The translations under genes and the position numbers were made by a program. Below, in pieces: positions 51,501 to 62,972 of a stretch of 64,000 nucleotides of DNA. How positions within the stretch are numbered: position 1 is the stretch's first letter; every line of letters starts with the position of its first letter. The notes under the pieces were generated by a model. That model saw only the letters and a list, made by a program, of their open reading frames with translations. It did not search any database and was not told the DNA's origin. This stretch comes from Larus michahellis (lineage: Eukaryota; Chordata; Aves; Charadriiformes; Laridae): contig NC_133899.1 in NCBI RefSeq assembly GCF_964199755.1, positions 29,863,446-29,927,445 of the forward strand. The letters run 5' to 3'.

Positions 51501-52555
51501 GCGTTTTTTGAGAGCAGCTCAGTCTCCTGACTCAGGAGCTCTTCCGTTCTTCCAGTCGCCCTGACCTGAGCACCTCCTGCCCATACGTTTGGCACTTACA
51601 GACGCCTCCTTCTCTTTGTACCCTATGGGAAACCAATGCATGGGTTTTCCGCTGCTGCAGGCTTACACCTGATGCCTGCTGGGCTCCATGTTTCTGCTTG
51701 GAAAGGGATGCTGAAGAAAGGCACTGTGCACCTTCACAAGTGGGGAGCTTTGCAGTGGTTTTTAAACAAGACTCTGTAATTGAAGCCGATCACTTCTTTT
51801 GTTGCTTTGCCCTCACTTTTTTCTGTTTTCTTTGCTTTAATCAAACAGCAGATGCCTCAGCATGTTGCAGAACAGCCAGATTCAGACCTGCTTCTCCAAT
51901 ACTGTCAAAGACAGCAAAAGGCATCTTCTACATACAAAGTTATTTTAAACAATAACCCAGCAAGGCCACTTTATTTATGATTTATGGTATTTTTCAACCA
52001 TGGCCCATTGCTGGTTGGCCTAGTTCAGGATCAGTGTCTTGCAGACAGGAATATTGATGTATGTGGCCTCAGAAGAGCCTGAACTGTGATCACGATCCAA
52101 AGAGACACAGTTCTTCCTACGCAGGCAATGAAACCCAGCTTTAGCCTCCCAATTCCTTTTTAGGACCCTAAATCTTATACTGAACTCAATACAAAGACAA
52201 AATTGGACTGGGGATCCGAAATACTTTTTGAATCAGGGCCTAAGTTGTTTTCTGTATACAACACAGAGATGGTTAAACACGGGGAAATTGAGCAGACAGC
52301 AATTTTGTGATAACTGTTGCAGTGTAACTATTACTGAGTAATGTCTCATGGGGACCTTTGTTCCCTCTCACTGGTTAGGTTTATCCACTTAGGGATTTTA
52401 AACTCATGCCTTCCTTTACTCCATAACAACTCTTTCATGTAAACAAGTCTAGCCTGGGTTGGTCATTTGGTGAGTGAGCAAACTAAATGGTTTTTCCTGT
52501 TCTCTGCCTCTTTCTAGCAATCTCTCCTTGCAGATGTGCTCTCTGTGGAGAGTAT
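48522..52555. other. Intronic interval; nothing recognised
   Basis: I see no gene, mobile element or clear repeat. All frames are under 95 codons. Confidence 0.5.
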
Positions 52556-52684
52556 CAAGTACTCATCTCTCCTTCTTGTTCTCATTCTCCTTCCTCTTCC
52601 CCTTCTCCTTCTCTTTCTCCTTTCCCTTCCTCTTCCCTTTCCCCTTCCCCTTCTCCTCACGCCCCCTTCCCCTTCTCTTCCTCA
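52556..52684 (+). repeat. Long polypyrimidine tract (CTTCC/TTCTCC units)
   Basis: Nearly 130 bases of C and T on the plus strand are built from variant CTTCC, CTTTCC and CTCCTT units with only a few purine interruptions (for example TTGTT near the start and CACG near 52660). Because KCNH5 is on the minus strand, the RNA would be purine-rich here. Mirror-symmetric parts could form triplex DNA. A Phe/Ser/Pro-only frame through it is an artefact. Confidence 0.88.
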
Positions 52685-53288
52685 CTGAAGCAGTTATGAG
52701 AGGGTACAAAGGACAAGGGAGGTATTTCTCCTACTTCTTTGCCTGGTACTGGGGCAGAGCGAAGACCAGATTTCTAACACTGTTCCTGGACTTTCTTTCC
52801 TTTCATCTTGCAGATGTTTCTTGCTCTGTATAGCACAGAACTCCTGCAGGAAGGGAAGCTGAGGTTCTTATAAGGACTGTGGTGGATTTCCAGACGCTGG
52901 GAAAAAGGAGCCCTTCAGAAGGCTAAAAACCCAAGCTTGGCAGACCCAAGATCTTCCACTGGATCTGGAGGAGATCCCCAGCAAAACGGCCTCCACCGAC
53001 CGCAACAAAACCATGCCATGACTATTAGGACTCCACGCAGACATAAATAGCTGGTGACACATACCACCAAGTGTTGCACTTAGACCATGTTGCCACCACC
53101 AAGCCTGTCAGCACATCACCATTAGGAACTTCAGGTGTTGAAGGGAGCTTCCCATTGCCTTCTAGCCCAGCTGTGGGTGGCATGCTCACTGCGAGACAGT
53201 ACCCCTTCAACAGGACAGTTTCCAGCTAGATCAGGCAGGTCTGGTCCTTGAAAACTTTTATCGGTCACTGGATCAATATCTGCTATTG

Positions 53289-53321
53289 GCATTGGCCTAA
53301 TGAATGTCATTAGGCCAATGC
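53289..53321. repeat. Perfect 14-bp stem, 5-base loop inverted repeat
   Basis: GCATTGGCCTAATG (53289-53302), loop AATGT, and the exact reverse complement (53308-53321). The stem does not extend outward, so it is shorter than a microRNA precursor stem. It is not part of a CR1 or LTR. Confidence 0.9.
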
Positions 53322-53325
53322 ACTC

Positions 53326-53357
53326 TCAATCAAGTGCCAAGCGGCACTGTCAATTGA
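53326..53357. repeat. Second, imperfect stem-loop next to the first
   Basis: AGTGCC (53333-53338), loop AAGC, GGCACT (53343-53348), extended after a small bulge by TCAAT (53326-53330) pairing with ATTGA (53353-53357). It lies four bases from the perfect hairpin, giving a tandem hairpin pair. Confidence 0.7.
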
Positions 53358-56300
53358 TTCAGGCTTTGCTGTGGTGCAGAGGAGTTACGGTCTGTGCATT
53401 TTATTACAGATGATTTAAAAAAGAAACTCCTTAAAGAAAGCAGTCTTTGCTTTCCCCGGTGCAGTATCTGTGTGCATAGAGTGATATGCTCCTGAGCATA
53501 ATAGAGAAAGACAGTTCAAAGCCTCCAGATGACAGCGGGGTGGTTTGAGCTTGGGGCAGACTGCAGAAATGGTGTTCTCTGGGATGGGGAAAAGTGCCCA
53601 AAGACTTTTCAAGCTGCTCTTCAGCCTGATTTAACTTGGAACAGAAAATCAATCATCAATAATAATATGCGGTGCTAATCTACTACTCTTCTTTCCCTGT
53701 ATCGGAGAAAGCAGGATTCATGTTGCTGCCTCTTGACAGATGCCAAAACCAGGGCACAGAGAGGTCACATATCACTTGCTCAGGGTCACTGAGCTGCTTA
53801 GGGGATAAATGAGGGATGGAACAAAGGTTTCCAGCCCAGAGCCCCCTTAGTAGGAAAAGCCATACTGCAAAAAGATTAAATATATAAAGAGCTATATTAA
53901 AGGAAAATCAAATTATTAACATAATAATGGAGTTTCTCTTCACTACTGTCCAGTCTGGGAAGTGTAGGCCTGGATTTCAAATAGTTGGAAGGGCTCAACT
54001 GTAATTGCAGTTAATTGCTGAAATTAAGTCCAGACCAGGACAGCTTTAGTGCTGTTCAGGCTTGTGCTGGAAGAGAGGTGGGGAGGTGGGCAGAACTGTC
54101 TCTGTATATTTAGCAAAAATTTTCAGAAGGTCTTGTTACACTCCAACGAAAAATGTGGAAAAACTTATTTGGGTTCTGGCCAGCCTGACTTGTGACAGAC
54201 CCAGGATTTTTGCATATCCCTAACACAAAGCCACACAGAACATGGGCCCAGAGGATTTGCAGAATTAGTGTTTTGTTCTCTGTTTTTTTGCCTCTTATGG
54301 ATTTCTGTCTGAAGACCAAACGGTCTCAATAAATGCCTAAAAGAGACTCTCCATTTACAAAGTAATACATGAGCAAAAGAATTGCAAATTGTTCCCAAAA
54401 TGAATTATTCTCTCTTCTCTACTTTAACTGGAAATTTAAATTAATTGGAATCATTATGTTTGGTTTTTTTCCTTAAATATTACTGTACCAGACTGTAAAG
54501 TGCCTGAAATTTAATCTCACGTCTTCAGACCTGAAAAAGCATTTTGCAACTGAAAGCTTGTTGTTTTTTTCCAGCTCTATCAAGTGGTCTAACAAAAGAT
54601 AACACTCCTGCTATCAGCCTTGCTTCTGACATAACGACATTCTATCTGGCTTTCAGAAACTTTGGTTTTATATGGAATGTGCTACCAGCTACTCTGTTTG
54701 TCCACTTTATAATTTTCAAGGTTTCATTAATTTATTGAAAAGCTTTTATAACAGGAGCTTCAATAAAAACAATGCACTTCCAGTGCCATGTGATGTAGAA
54801 CACCATCAGTTTTGTTTGTGGTGAGTCAGAAATGAAGAAATAATTTTAACGGTCCGAACATATGAACAATGGACCCAAACAAAAGGGACAATGGGCAGGA
54901 AGAGCCAGGGCACCAAACCTTGTTGTATCTTTCCATAGTACAAAACGGAGAGGCAAAAGGTGTTACTCTCTCATTGTCAGACATTCCTCACCTGAACCAG
55001 GTGCCATAGTGGAGACTAGTCTGGTGGGGAGTGCCACTGACTCCAAATTCAAGCTAATTAAAAAATATGGTAGTATTTCCTGAGTGGAGCAGATTTAAGC
55101 TGGTGGCTGGGCAGTCATTTGCTTGTTTCCTATTTATTTCTAGATCCCAGTCAAGGACCTGATCTTTCAAGTGCTCGTGGGGCTGAAAGTGAGGGCATGT
55201 CTATTCCCCACCACTAAGAAGGGCACAAAGACCCCTGCTGTAACGTAGCAGCATCCCCCTGCAGAAAGACAGGATTAATTAAACTCAGTTCAGATCTGTT
55301 CTAATCTGGTTCTGCTGTTTTCAAACCCAAACTCACGCTGCACCATGGTTCTGCTTTCATCCAGCCAGCCATGCCAAAGTTACCTTGGAATTACTTCTTG
55401 ACCCATAGATAGAGCCTGTTGCCATATCAGAGAAGACTGAACCTGCCTGGACCAAATCCGGGTAAGTGCTGCCAGTGCTCACTCCCTTTCTACAGATCTT
55501 TTGGATGAAAACCAATCTCAAATTACCATTGGATGTATCCTTGTGCCTACCTTTCCCACGGGATACCCTGCAAACAAAGCCTCATCAATGCCGCAAGGGA
55601 CAATACGCTGGGGCAATTCAGCCACTCACATCTCTACTTCTCACCTGAGACTTGCCAGAATGAAATCCAGTGGCACTGTGACCTGGCAGTTCTTTTAAAC
55701 TGAGATCAAGACTTGGAAAAAATGAACATCTCCAGCAGATCATTCACTGACTGAAAGACACGGACAGCCCACTGCATAACAGACACGAAACAACTCAGTT
55801 AAGCCATTGGGAAATCCCAATTTAACAGGAAAAAAGACCAAAAGGTTATTTAAACTTTCAATATCGAATTCATTTCACTATAGAAAGCTCTGTGAAATAA
55901 CCTTAACAAGTATCCCTGGGTTCCTTCAAGTGAAACATCTCGCCAGCAGTAGCTAAAATTTTCCCAGTTGAAAACTCTCAGTTGGCAGCGTGTAAGTAAG
56001 GAGCGCTGGCTGTTGAAACATACTGTAATTGCCTTTAATATCATCACAGCCAGGGCTTCAGTGGGGAGGAACCCCTTGAGGAGAAGAAAAGACCCAAGAC
56101 ATAAGATGTGCTACTTTCACCTAAGCATTTCCCTTTAGCCAAAAATGGCTGACATTGAGGGTGCCTTAGCTCAAGAGATTGAAAGAATTACAGTTTTTAG
56201 AGGCATCTGTAACTGTCAGCAGAGCAGGAGCCTTCTATTTATGGCATAATCAAATGAAAAATTTTTAGAGAGCAAAGATCCCATTTCAATGATGTTGCTA

Positions 56301-57765
56301 AAGTTTCCTTGTACTTGAACCTTCACCCTTGAAGAGCTCTTCCCTTCTGGGGCAAAAAGTCAAGGAAAATCACCTACAGCTAGAAGAGCCTGGAGGAGAG
56401 TTATCCACCAACTAGTGAGCTTCCTACAACAGCATGGGAATACTGCATCAGCCATGTGAAACTTCAACACAAAGAGAAGCATGCTGTTCCCTGAAGGTTA
56501 CTTGTGCAGAAATGAAGGTGCTTCTGATAGTCCTATCAGAGCTTCTTGCAGGCAAAACCAGCACGTTGCCTACCTGACAAACACCCAGCGAGGATGAAGT
56601 GCTCTGCCCGTCCCCAGAGGGACCATTAGATGTTTTTTCTAACTTCAGAAGATGTGAATGGGGAACTTGGCAAGTGGTGATTGCAGAGCTTTGTATTTAT
56701 TTCTGAAGGGTATCAGCAAGAGAAAGAGATGGCACAAAAGAGTTAACTAGTGGGGGTATGGGGATGGGATAAACAGATGGTGTGGTGAAGAGCCATTTCC
56801 TTTCCATTTCCATGCTGACTGCATTAAATCAATCCCTGGGCTTTCATGGCAATAAGCTAAGGCTCTGCTGGGGAGGATTTTAGTGATTTGGCTATATCCT
56901 AGTTGTGGCTATCATTTTATTGTGTCCCAGCATTTAGTCTGTTATTGGGGAAAAGGTCCTTCCATTTTTTCATGTGATTCTTAGTGATCTTCCCTAATAG
57001 CTATATCAGCTATCACCTCTTTTCCAGATGTGGATCTCCACAAAGCTCATCAGTGCTGTTTTATGTTCCTAACCATGTATCAAGGCACTGACACAGGATG
57101 TTCCTTAGGGGCCGAGCCTGCTGTTTTTGCAGCCTTAGCTTATCTCATTGCTGCAGACCCAAACAAATTAGTTTGTAATCCTCAGTATTGTATACTTTGG
57201 CAAATCTGGCTTTCATAATTATCAGAAATGACCTCCTCATGTACAATTGGAGTCAGTTCGGTTGATTTGTCCCCTCTCCCTGGCTGAGGCTAGTAAGAAA
57301 ACCCTGTACCTGCACAAATAACAGCTCTTTTCAATCGATAACATTGATGATTCTGTATTTCCCCATTTGTGACTACGCTGCACCCTGTTTATACACTGTT
57401 TGTATCCTTTCTACCACTCCCTGTGCACACACAATTAACAAAACACCAGCTGCTACCGGATAAACGCTGCTGCAAGGATGCAGAGAGACACCGGACAGAA
57501 GCAGTACAGATCTCTACATCTGGCTCTGTTACCTTTTCATCTCAGATGCTGCATTTGCTTCCAGTGGTCCTTTTGACCTCTGAGATTTTGGCTAAAGCAT
57601 CCTCTCTGTTTTTTCTCTGGTTTGATTTTTTTTTCGGGTGTCTGAAAAATCCAGCTAACCCTAAGCCTCCCACACGAGACACCAGTTTGTCAGTCACCTT
57701 CTCCCAGGAAGGCCTTGCCCAGGCACTTCTAGGAGGTTGGCTCAAATAAGCACAAATAAGCACAA

Positions 57766-58475
57766 ATACAGGCTGGGCAGCGAATGGATTGAGAGCAGCC
57801 CTGAGGAGAAGGACTTTGGGGGTGGTGGCTGATGAGAAGCTCAACATGAGCAGGCAATGTGCACTTGCAGCCTAAAAAGCCAACCGCATCCGGGGCTGCA
57901 TCAAATGAAGCACAGCCAGCAGGTCGAGGGAGGTGATTCTCCCCCTCTACTTTGCTTTCATGAGACCCCACCTGGAGTACTGCATCCAGCCCTGGGGCCC
58001 CCAACATGGGAAGGACACAGACCTGTTGGAGCGAGTCCAGAAGAGGGCCACGAAGATGATCAGAGGGCTGTAGCACCTCTCCTATGAAGACAGGCTGTGA
58101 GAGTTGGGCTTGTTCATCCTGGAGAAGAGAAGGCTTCAGGGAGACCTTATAGCGGCCTTCCAGTACCTAAAGGGGGCCTACAGGAAAGATGGGGAGGGAC
58201 TCTTTATCTAGTGATAGGATGAGGTGTAATGGTTTCAAACTGAAAGAAGGTAGATATTAGGAAGAAATTCTTTACTGTGAGGGTGGTGAGACAGTGGAAC
58301 AGGTTGCCCAGAGAACTTGTGGATGACGCATCACTGGAAGTGTTCAAGGCCAGGTTGGATGGGGCTTTGAGCAGTCTGGTCTAGTGGGTGGTGTCCCTGC
58401 CCATGGCAGGGGGGTTGGAACAAGACAATCTTCAAGGTCCCTTCCAACCCAACCCATCCTATGATTCTATGACTC
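57766..58475 (+). mobile_element. CR1 LINE, 5'-truncated copy with end of ORF2 and 3' UTR
   Basis: This is the best preserved CR1 in the window, in forward orientation. It begins in the C-terminal part of the ORF2 reverse-transcriptase polyprotein (the frame contains [20 protein letters not shown] and [16 protein letters not shown]). It carries in-frame stops at 58071-58073 (TAG) and 58098-58100 (TGA), so it is dead. The 3' UTR follows with GGTTGCCCAGAGAACTTGTG, a GGTTGGAACAAGACAATCTT variant of the usual GGACTAGATGAT block, CCCTTCCAACCC and two octamers (CTATGATTCTATGA). Confidence 0.95.
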
Positions 58476-61400
58476 TTCTCAGTGGGGTCTGGCACCCATG
58501 TTAGATGCTAGAGGATGCCTACAGATGTGCAACTGTGCCAGATGTTCCACCCATGCGGCAGGGCTGATCCTTGCACCCAGAGCATCTGCCACAAGAAGGC
58601 TAGCACAGTTAAAGGCAGCTGTTGGGGATTTTGCAAGGTCAATCTCTGTCCCAGCAAAGTCATTATCTATCCTATTAGCAGCTATCTGACACATTGGACT
58701 GAATTTGAGTACAACTGATCTGGGAGGAAGCTCTTCACAGGACATATTATTGATGGACCATAGGGCAAACAGTGCCTTGGTTCAAGCTTTCTGACAAATA
58801 TTTTAAGTTATGGCTGATGGTTCATGCAGATCTATCAGGCATCTGTTTGGTATATTAACGCATGTCTGCGTTGAGCTTATAAATTAGTATTCATGTACTT
58901 TTGCAGAACATCTTGAGGTTATTGGCTAAGTCCTTTAAGAAATGAAAACAGGTACAATTAATAACACATGAAAAACATGCATGATTCAGTTCATCCATTT
59001 ACATTTCTGCTGTAGCATTCTTTGCCAGGAGGGCTAATACGGCCTGGGAGAAGGATGGGGGTCATTCATAATTGAGCTGCTCTGAACTACCAACAACTGT
59101 TCCATTTAAAAATGGATTCGCCTTAGACACATGAGAGAGATGGAAATTCATTACAATGGCAGGCAGTCAAGCAAGGCAGAATCGGTGAAAAAAGTGAGGC
59201 TAGACACAGAAATTAAGTGCTGAGATGCCAAGAGATGCTCTGGTCAGGAACACGAAGAAGGAAAACTGTGTTTCTGTGCACTAAGGGGCAATGGAATGGA
59301 AATGGAAATGCAATGGAAATGGAAAAGCAAAGCTAATCTTAATGAAAATGCTGCATTTTAGTCGACCGGTTGAGAAATCCTGCTTAGAAATGGCTTTCTT
59401 TGCTGCTGTCATCTGCTGGCTACTTAAGGTCGCCATTTTCACATTTTTAAGGGAGTGCAAAGTGGTTTGGGCCCTCAGAAGAAGCCAAAGCTGGTTCGTG
59501 TGGTAACAAGAGTGCTGTCCGTAATCAAAAAACAGAGGACAACGGACTGTTTCCAAAAGGGATATGTACTCTCACAGCACGGAGAGGTAAATCCCCCTGC
59601 TCTGGAGATACAGTGACTGATGGAAATACTTAGGTAGGAAGCACTATACAAAATCTTTTTGGCAGCTGAGACAGTTTTGTGCAGTACTAATAAAATAATT
59701 TTAAAATCACCTAAAAGTCTGAGGGGAGGCACCAAAGTTCAAAAGATCACTGACAGCTTAGTTAATGGAGTTAAGAGAATTAGAGACTTTTATAATTGCT
59801 TGCACTATGTTCCTTTTTTTAACAGTAACTTACATCTGAAAACTATATTATGTTTTTTGTTATCTTTAGGAAGGGAAATAAATTAAGACTAAGGGCTGTA
59901 AAAACTGAGAAGCAAAAATATGAGGAAAAAACCATGGATTAATAACATACATTCCTTCCTAAACACGTGGAAGATTTTTGCCTTTTGGCAAGTTGCTCAG
60001 AAGTGCAATAACAGGGGAGTCAGCTTAGTTCTGGTGCTTCCCAGAATCCCCCTGTCCCTCCTGACAGCTATGCCCACCTCTGGCATATATGTAAATCAGC
60101 TACTCAAAAAATTGCTCTTCCAGACTTCCTTTGCATAGGACCTAAGCTGAGGCAGCTTGCTAATCACAGCAACCGGCTGACAATTAAAAAAGACACAGTT
60201 AATCAGCCATCACTAAGTTGGAAGTGACAGGCTGGGTTTTATTTTTAACTAAAACTAGTAGGATTCACGCAAACTTCCCCACAAAGTTTCTCTTGCACTT
60301 TGTGTACAATTTAATACTTTCCTACACGCCCTGTTTCTTTGATGCAGAAGGCAGCCCAAAAATAGCATTCAAAGTAAGGTAAATCTAGGATTTGCATGGC
60401 TGCAATGATTATCACATGCTGAAACGGCACATTTGGGTATTACTGCATCTGTAAAGCGTGTGCTACAGAACAATAGATGGATGGAGTTATACCTCTACAG
60501 AAAATACTTTATGCAGGGAGTTTTATTTCGCATTTTACAGGCTTATAGTATGTAACTGGTGAGGATCCTTTTTGTGCAAGCCAAGGCAAAAACCTGTTCA
60601 GAGAGGGGGAGGCAAGAATACAATCAGCGCTCTCTCCAATCCAAAACAGGCATGAAATTGTTACCAATCATTTCTAGACTGGACAAAATGGATCCCATTT
60701 TGGGCAGAGGCAGAAAACTCCCACTTGGGTGAATGCTAAAGCTCCGTCCTGTCCTTGTGAAGCCTATGGGAATCCATTTATATGATCCTAATGAACAGGC
60801 AGAAGTTCTCTTTCTGGTGGTTTTGGGTGCATCGCAACTGGCATTCCCAGTCTTGCAGAAGTAAGGTTTGGGGAGCGAGAAGTCTGGTGTAGAAACTCAT
60901 TTTTATACCTGCAAGTCACGCTGTGCTTTGTTACTAAAATGTCTGGCGTTCGGCTCCAGGAAGCAACAGTGCAAGCAACCAGAGCGCTTGGAATTAATCA
61001 TTTCAGCTTTGTAACACTTCCCCTTTTTTTACCAGTTACAGTATTGGAAAAGTTGTTGATGTACATGGTAATTAGGCTCAGCAGCCCGTGCAAGAAGAAA
61101 TCCATTGATCTGGGCTAACTGTTTGGAGGGGTGTGAGATAACAGAACAGACCTCTTTCCCCACTTTCTGCGCAAATCCTACCTGCTCGGATGCCGGTGGC
61201 CCCAGCATTAGGCACAGTTCTACACACGGAGGTGGCCCACAAGCAGGGAACCACTTGCAGCAGCGGCAGCTCCTGGGCACATTGATATTGTCACAAAATA
61301 AATTGGCTACTCTCAGCGGTAACACAAATGCATTAGTAATACTCCCATGGCTTATTAGGCACCAGAGGAATCACACAAAGCTATGGGGAGATCAGATTTG

Positions 61401-62357
61401 TTAGGACGCCTGCCCAAAAAGACAGCCGGCCTGGCAAAGTAACAGCCCAGGAGGGAAGCTCGGGGACAGGGACAGTGATCCACTCGGGTCTGCTGCTGCC
61501 TGAGCTGACGGTGCCCGTGTTCATCACATTGAAACACGGGGTGGGGGGGGGCTGATGATAAAAACCTTCTTAACTGGCAATCAAAAATGAAACGGCAATG
61601 TTGCGTCCCATTGCACCATGCACTTTCCCTCCCCTTCCCTAGCAGCTGGAAGAAATTAAAAGCATCACTTTTAATCAATGAGGGGAGGTGAACACAAAAT
61701 ACTTATTTGTTAATATTTGCAAGATTAAAAATAGTAAACCTTTGATTTATTTTTTTATCATCATTCAAGTCCTGTGCCAGCAACACTGCCCTGAATCAGT
61801 ATTAGCAGACAGCCTGCAGAAGGCTTTCTGAGTCAACTAAGGAGAGTCTCAAGTATGAGGGCTTTCTAAACAACAAAATGGTGTTAATTCACAAAAAGCA
61901 CATAGCAAATCATCGTCAATCTGGGTCTCTGCTCTAACATAGCCAGTTTACACTTTTGGTTTCCTATGGGTGCTGCCCATCCCCGACACTTCCTGTTTAA
62001 TGATCTTTCCACATACAAATAAATCACTCAGTTTCATTGCAAAAACCAACAGTAAAATAATGGCCTGACAAACAAGATCAAATGTCCTTTTGATTTAGTT
62101 TTAGGCAGAGAAGCTACACGTCCAGGAAAAAATAAGTCTACCTCTGTAATGCCAAAGGACTACCAAAATTGGGCTCAGGCCTTCTTTTAACAGAGTTGGT
62201 GGTGCTTTGCCTCTCGCACCTACAGAAGGATGGCCAGGACGCTGGGGAAGGTACTTAATTTAGAGATTATATTCAGAATAAAATAGGGTCCTGCTGGTAC
62301 CCTATGGGATTAATGTGGCTCTGAAATACTGTTAAAGATGTGTCTCCACCTCCTTGA
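58476..62357. other. Intronic interval; no gene recognised
   Basis: No gene is visible. At 59288-59325 there is a short imperfect AATGGA/AAATGG array. A run of Gs lies at about 61541-61550. Frames up to 107 codons (61355-61678, minus) lack any recognisable motif. Confidence 0.5.
59288..59325 (+). repeat. Short AATGGA/AATGGAA tandem repeat
   Basis: About six units of AATGG with one to two extra A bases and one C interruption. It is low-copy and imperfect. Confidence 0.75.
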
Positions 62358-62520
62358 GGTGGAGAGGAGAGGAGAGGAGAGGAGAGGAGAGGAGAGGAGA
62401 GGAGAGGAGAGGAGAGGAGATGGAGAGGAGAGGAGAGGAGATGGAGAGGAGAGGAGATGGAGAGGAGAGGAGAGGAGATGGAGAGGAGATGGAGAGGAGT
62501 GGAGAGAGGAGAGAGGAGAG
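62358..62520 (+). repeat. (GGAGA)n pentanucleotide array with GATGGAGA variants
   Basis: About twelve perfect GGAGA units at the left (from 62363) give way to a higher-order pattern in which ATGGAGAGGAGAGGAG modules repeat, ending GAGAGGAGAGGG. The strand is purine-only except for the T of the ATGG variants. It abuts the 3' end of the CR1 that starts at about 62521. Confidence 0.95.
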
Positions 62521-62972
62521 GGTATTTCCAGTTGGAAGGAACTTAGAGTGATCACCTAGTCCAACTGCCTGACCACTTCAGGGCTGACCAAAAGTTAAAG
62601 CATGTTATTAAGGGCATTGTCCAAATGCCTTTTAAACACTGACAGGCTTGGGGCATCAACCACCTCACTAGGAAGCCTGTTCCAGTGTTACACCACATTC
62701 TTTGTAAAGAAATGCTCCTCAATGTCCAGTCTAAACCTCCCGTGACGCAGCTTTGAACCATTCCTATGTGTCCTATCTCTGGATACCAGGGAGAAGAGAT
62801 CAGCACTTCCCTCTCCACTTCCCCTCCTCATGAAGCCGTAGAGCGGTCACCCCTCAGCCTCCTTTTCTCCAAACTAGACAAGCCCAAAGTCCTCAGCTTG
62901 TCCCCATAGGACATTCCTTCCAGCCCTTTCACCAGCTTTGTTGCTCTCCTCTGGACCCATTCAAGAGATTTC
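62521..62972 (-). mobile_element. CR1 LINE with end of ORF2 (antisense)
   Basis: On the minus strand the copy contains the ORF2 C-terminus (LEWVQRRATKLVKGLEGM and LRTLGLSSLEKRRLRGD) followed by the 3' UTR, ending in the reverse complement of TTCCAGTTGGAAGGAACTTA. It is 5'-truncated near 62972. The normal octamer tail is missing: the pentanucleotide array starts where the tail should be. Confidence 0.93.

Larger units (their letters stand above)
52685..57765. other. Intronic interval; hairpin pair, no gene
   Basis: No gene is recognised. The two adjacent stem-loops at 53.3 kb are listed separately. The element starting at 57766 is preceded by two perfect AAATAAGCAC decamers (about 57745-57764). 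Confidence 0.5.

Noticed and set aside
52474..52833. 119-codon Phe/Ser/Pro-rich protein
   Set aside because: It is translated from the polypyrimidine tract and is a low-complexity artefact.
53289..53321. MicroRNA precursor
   Set aside because: The stem is only 14 bp and does not extend outward, too short for a canonical precursor.
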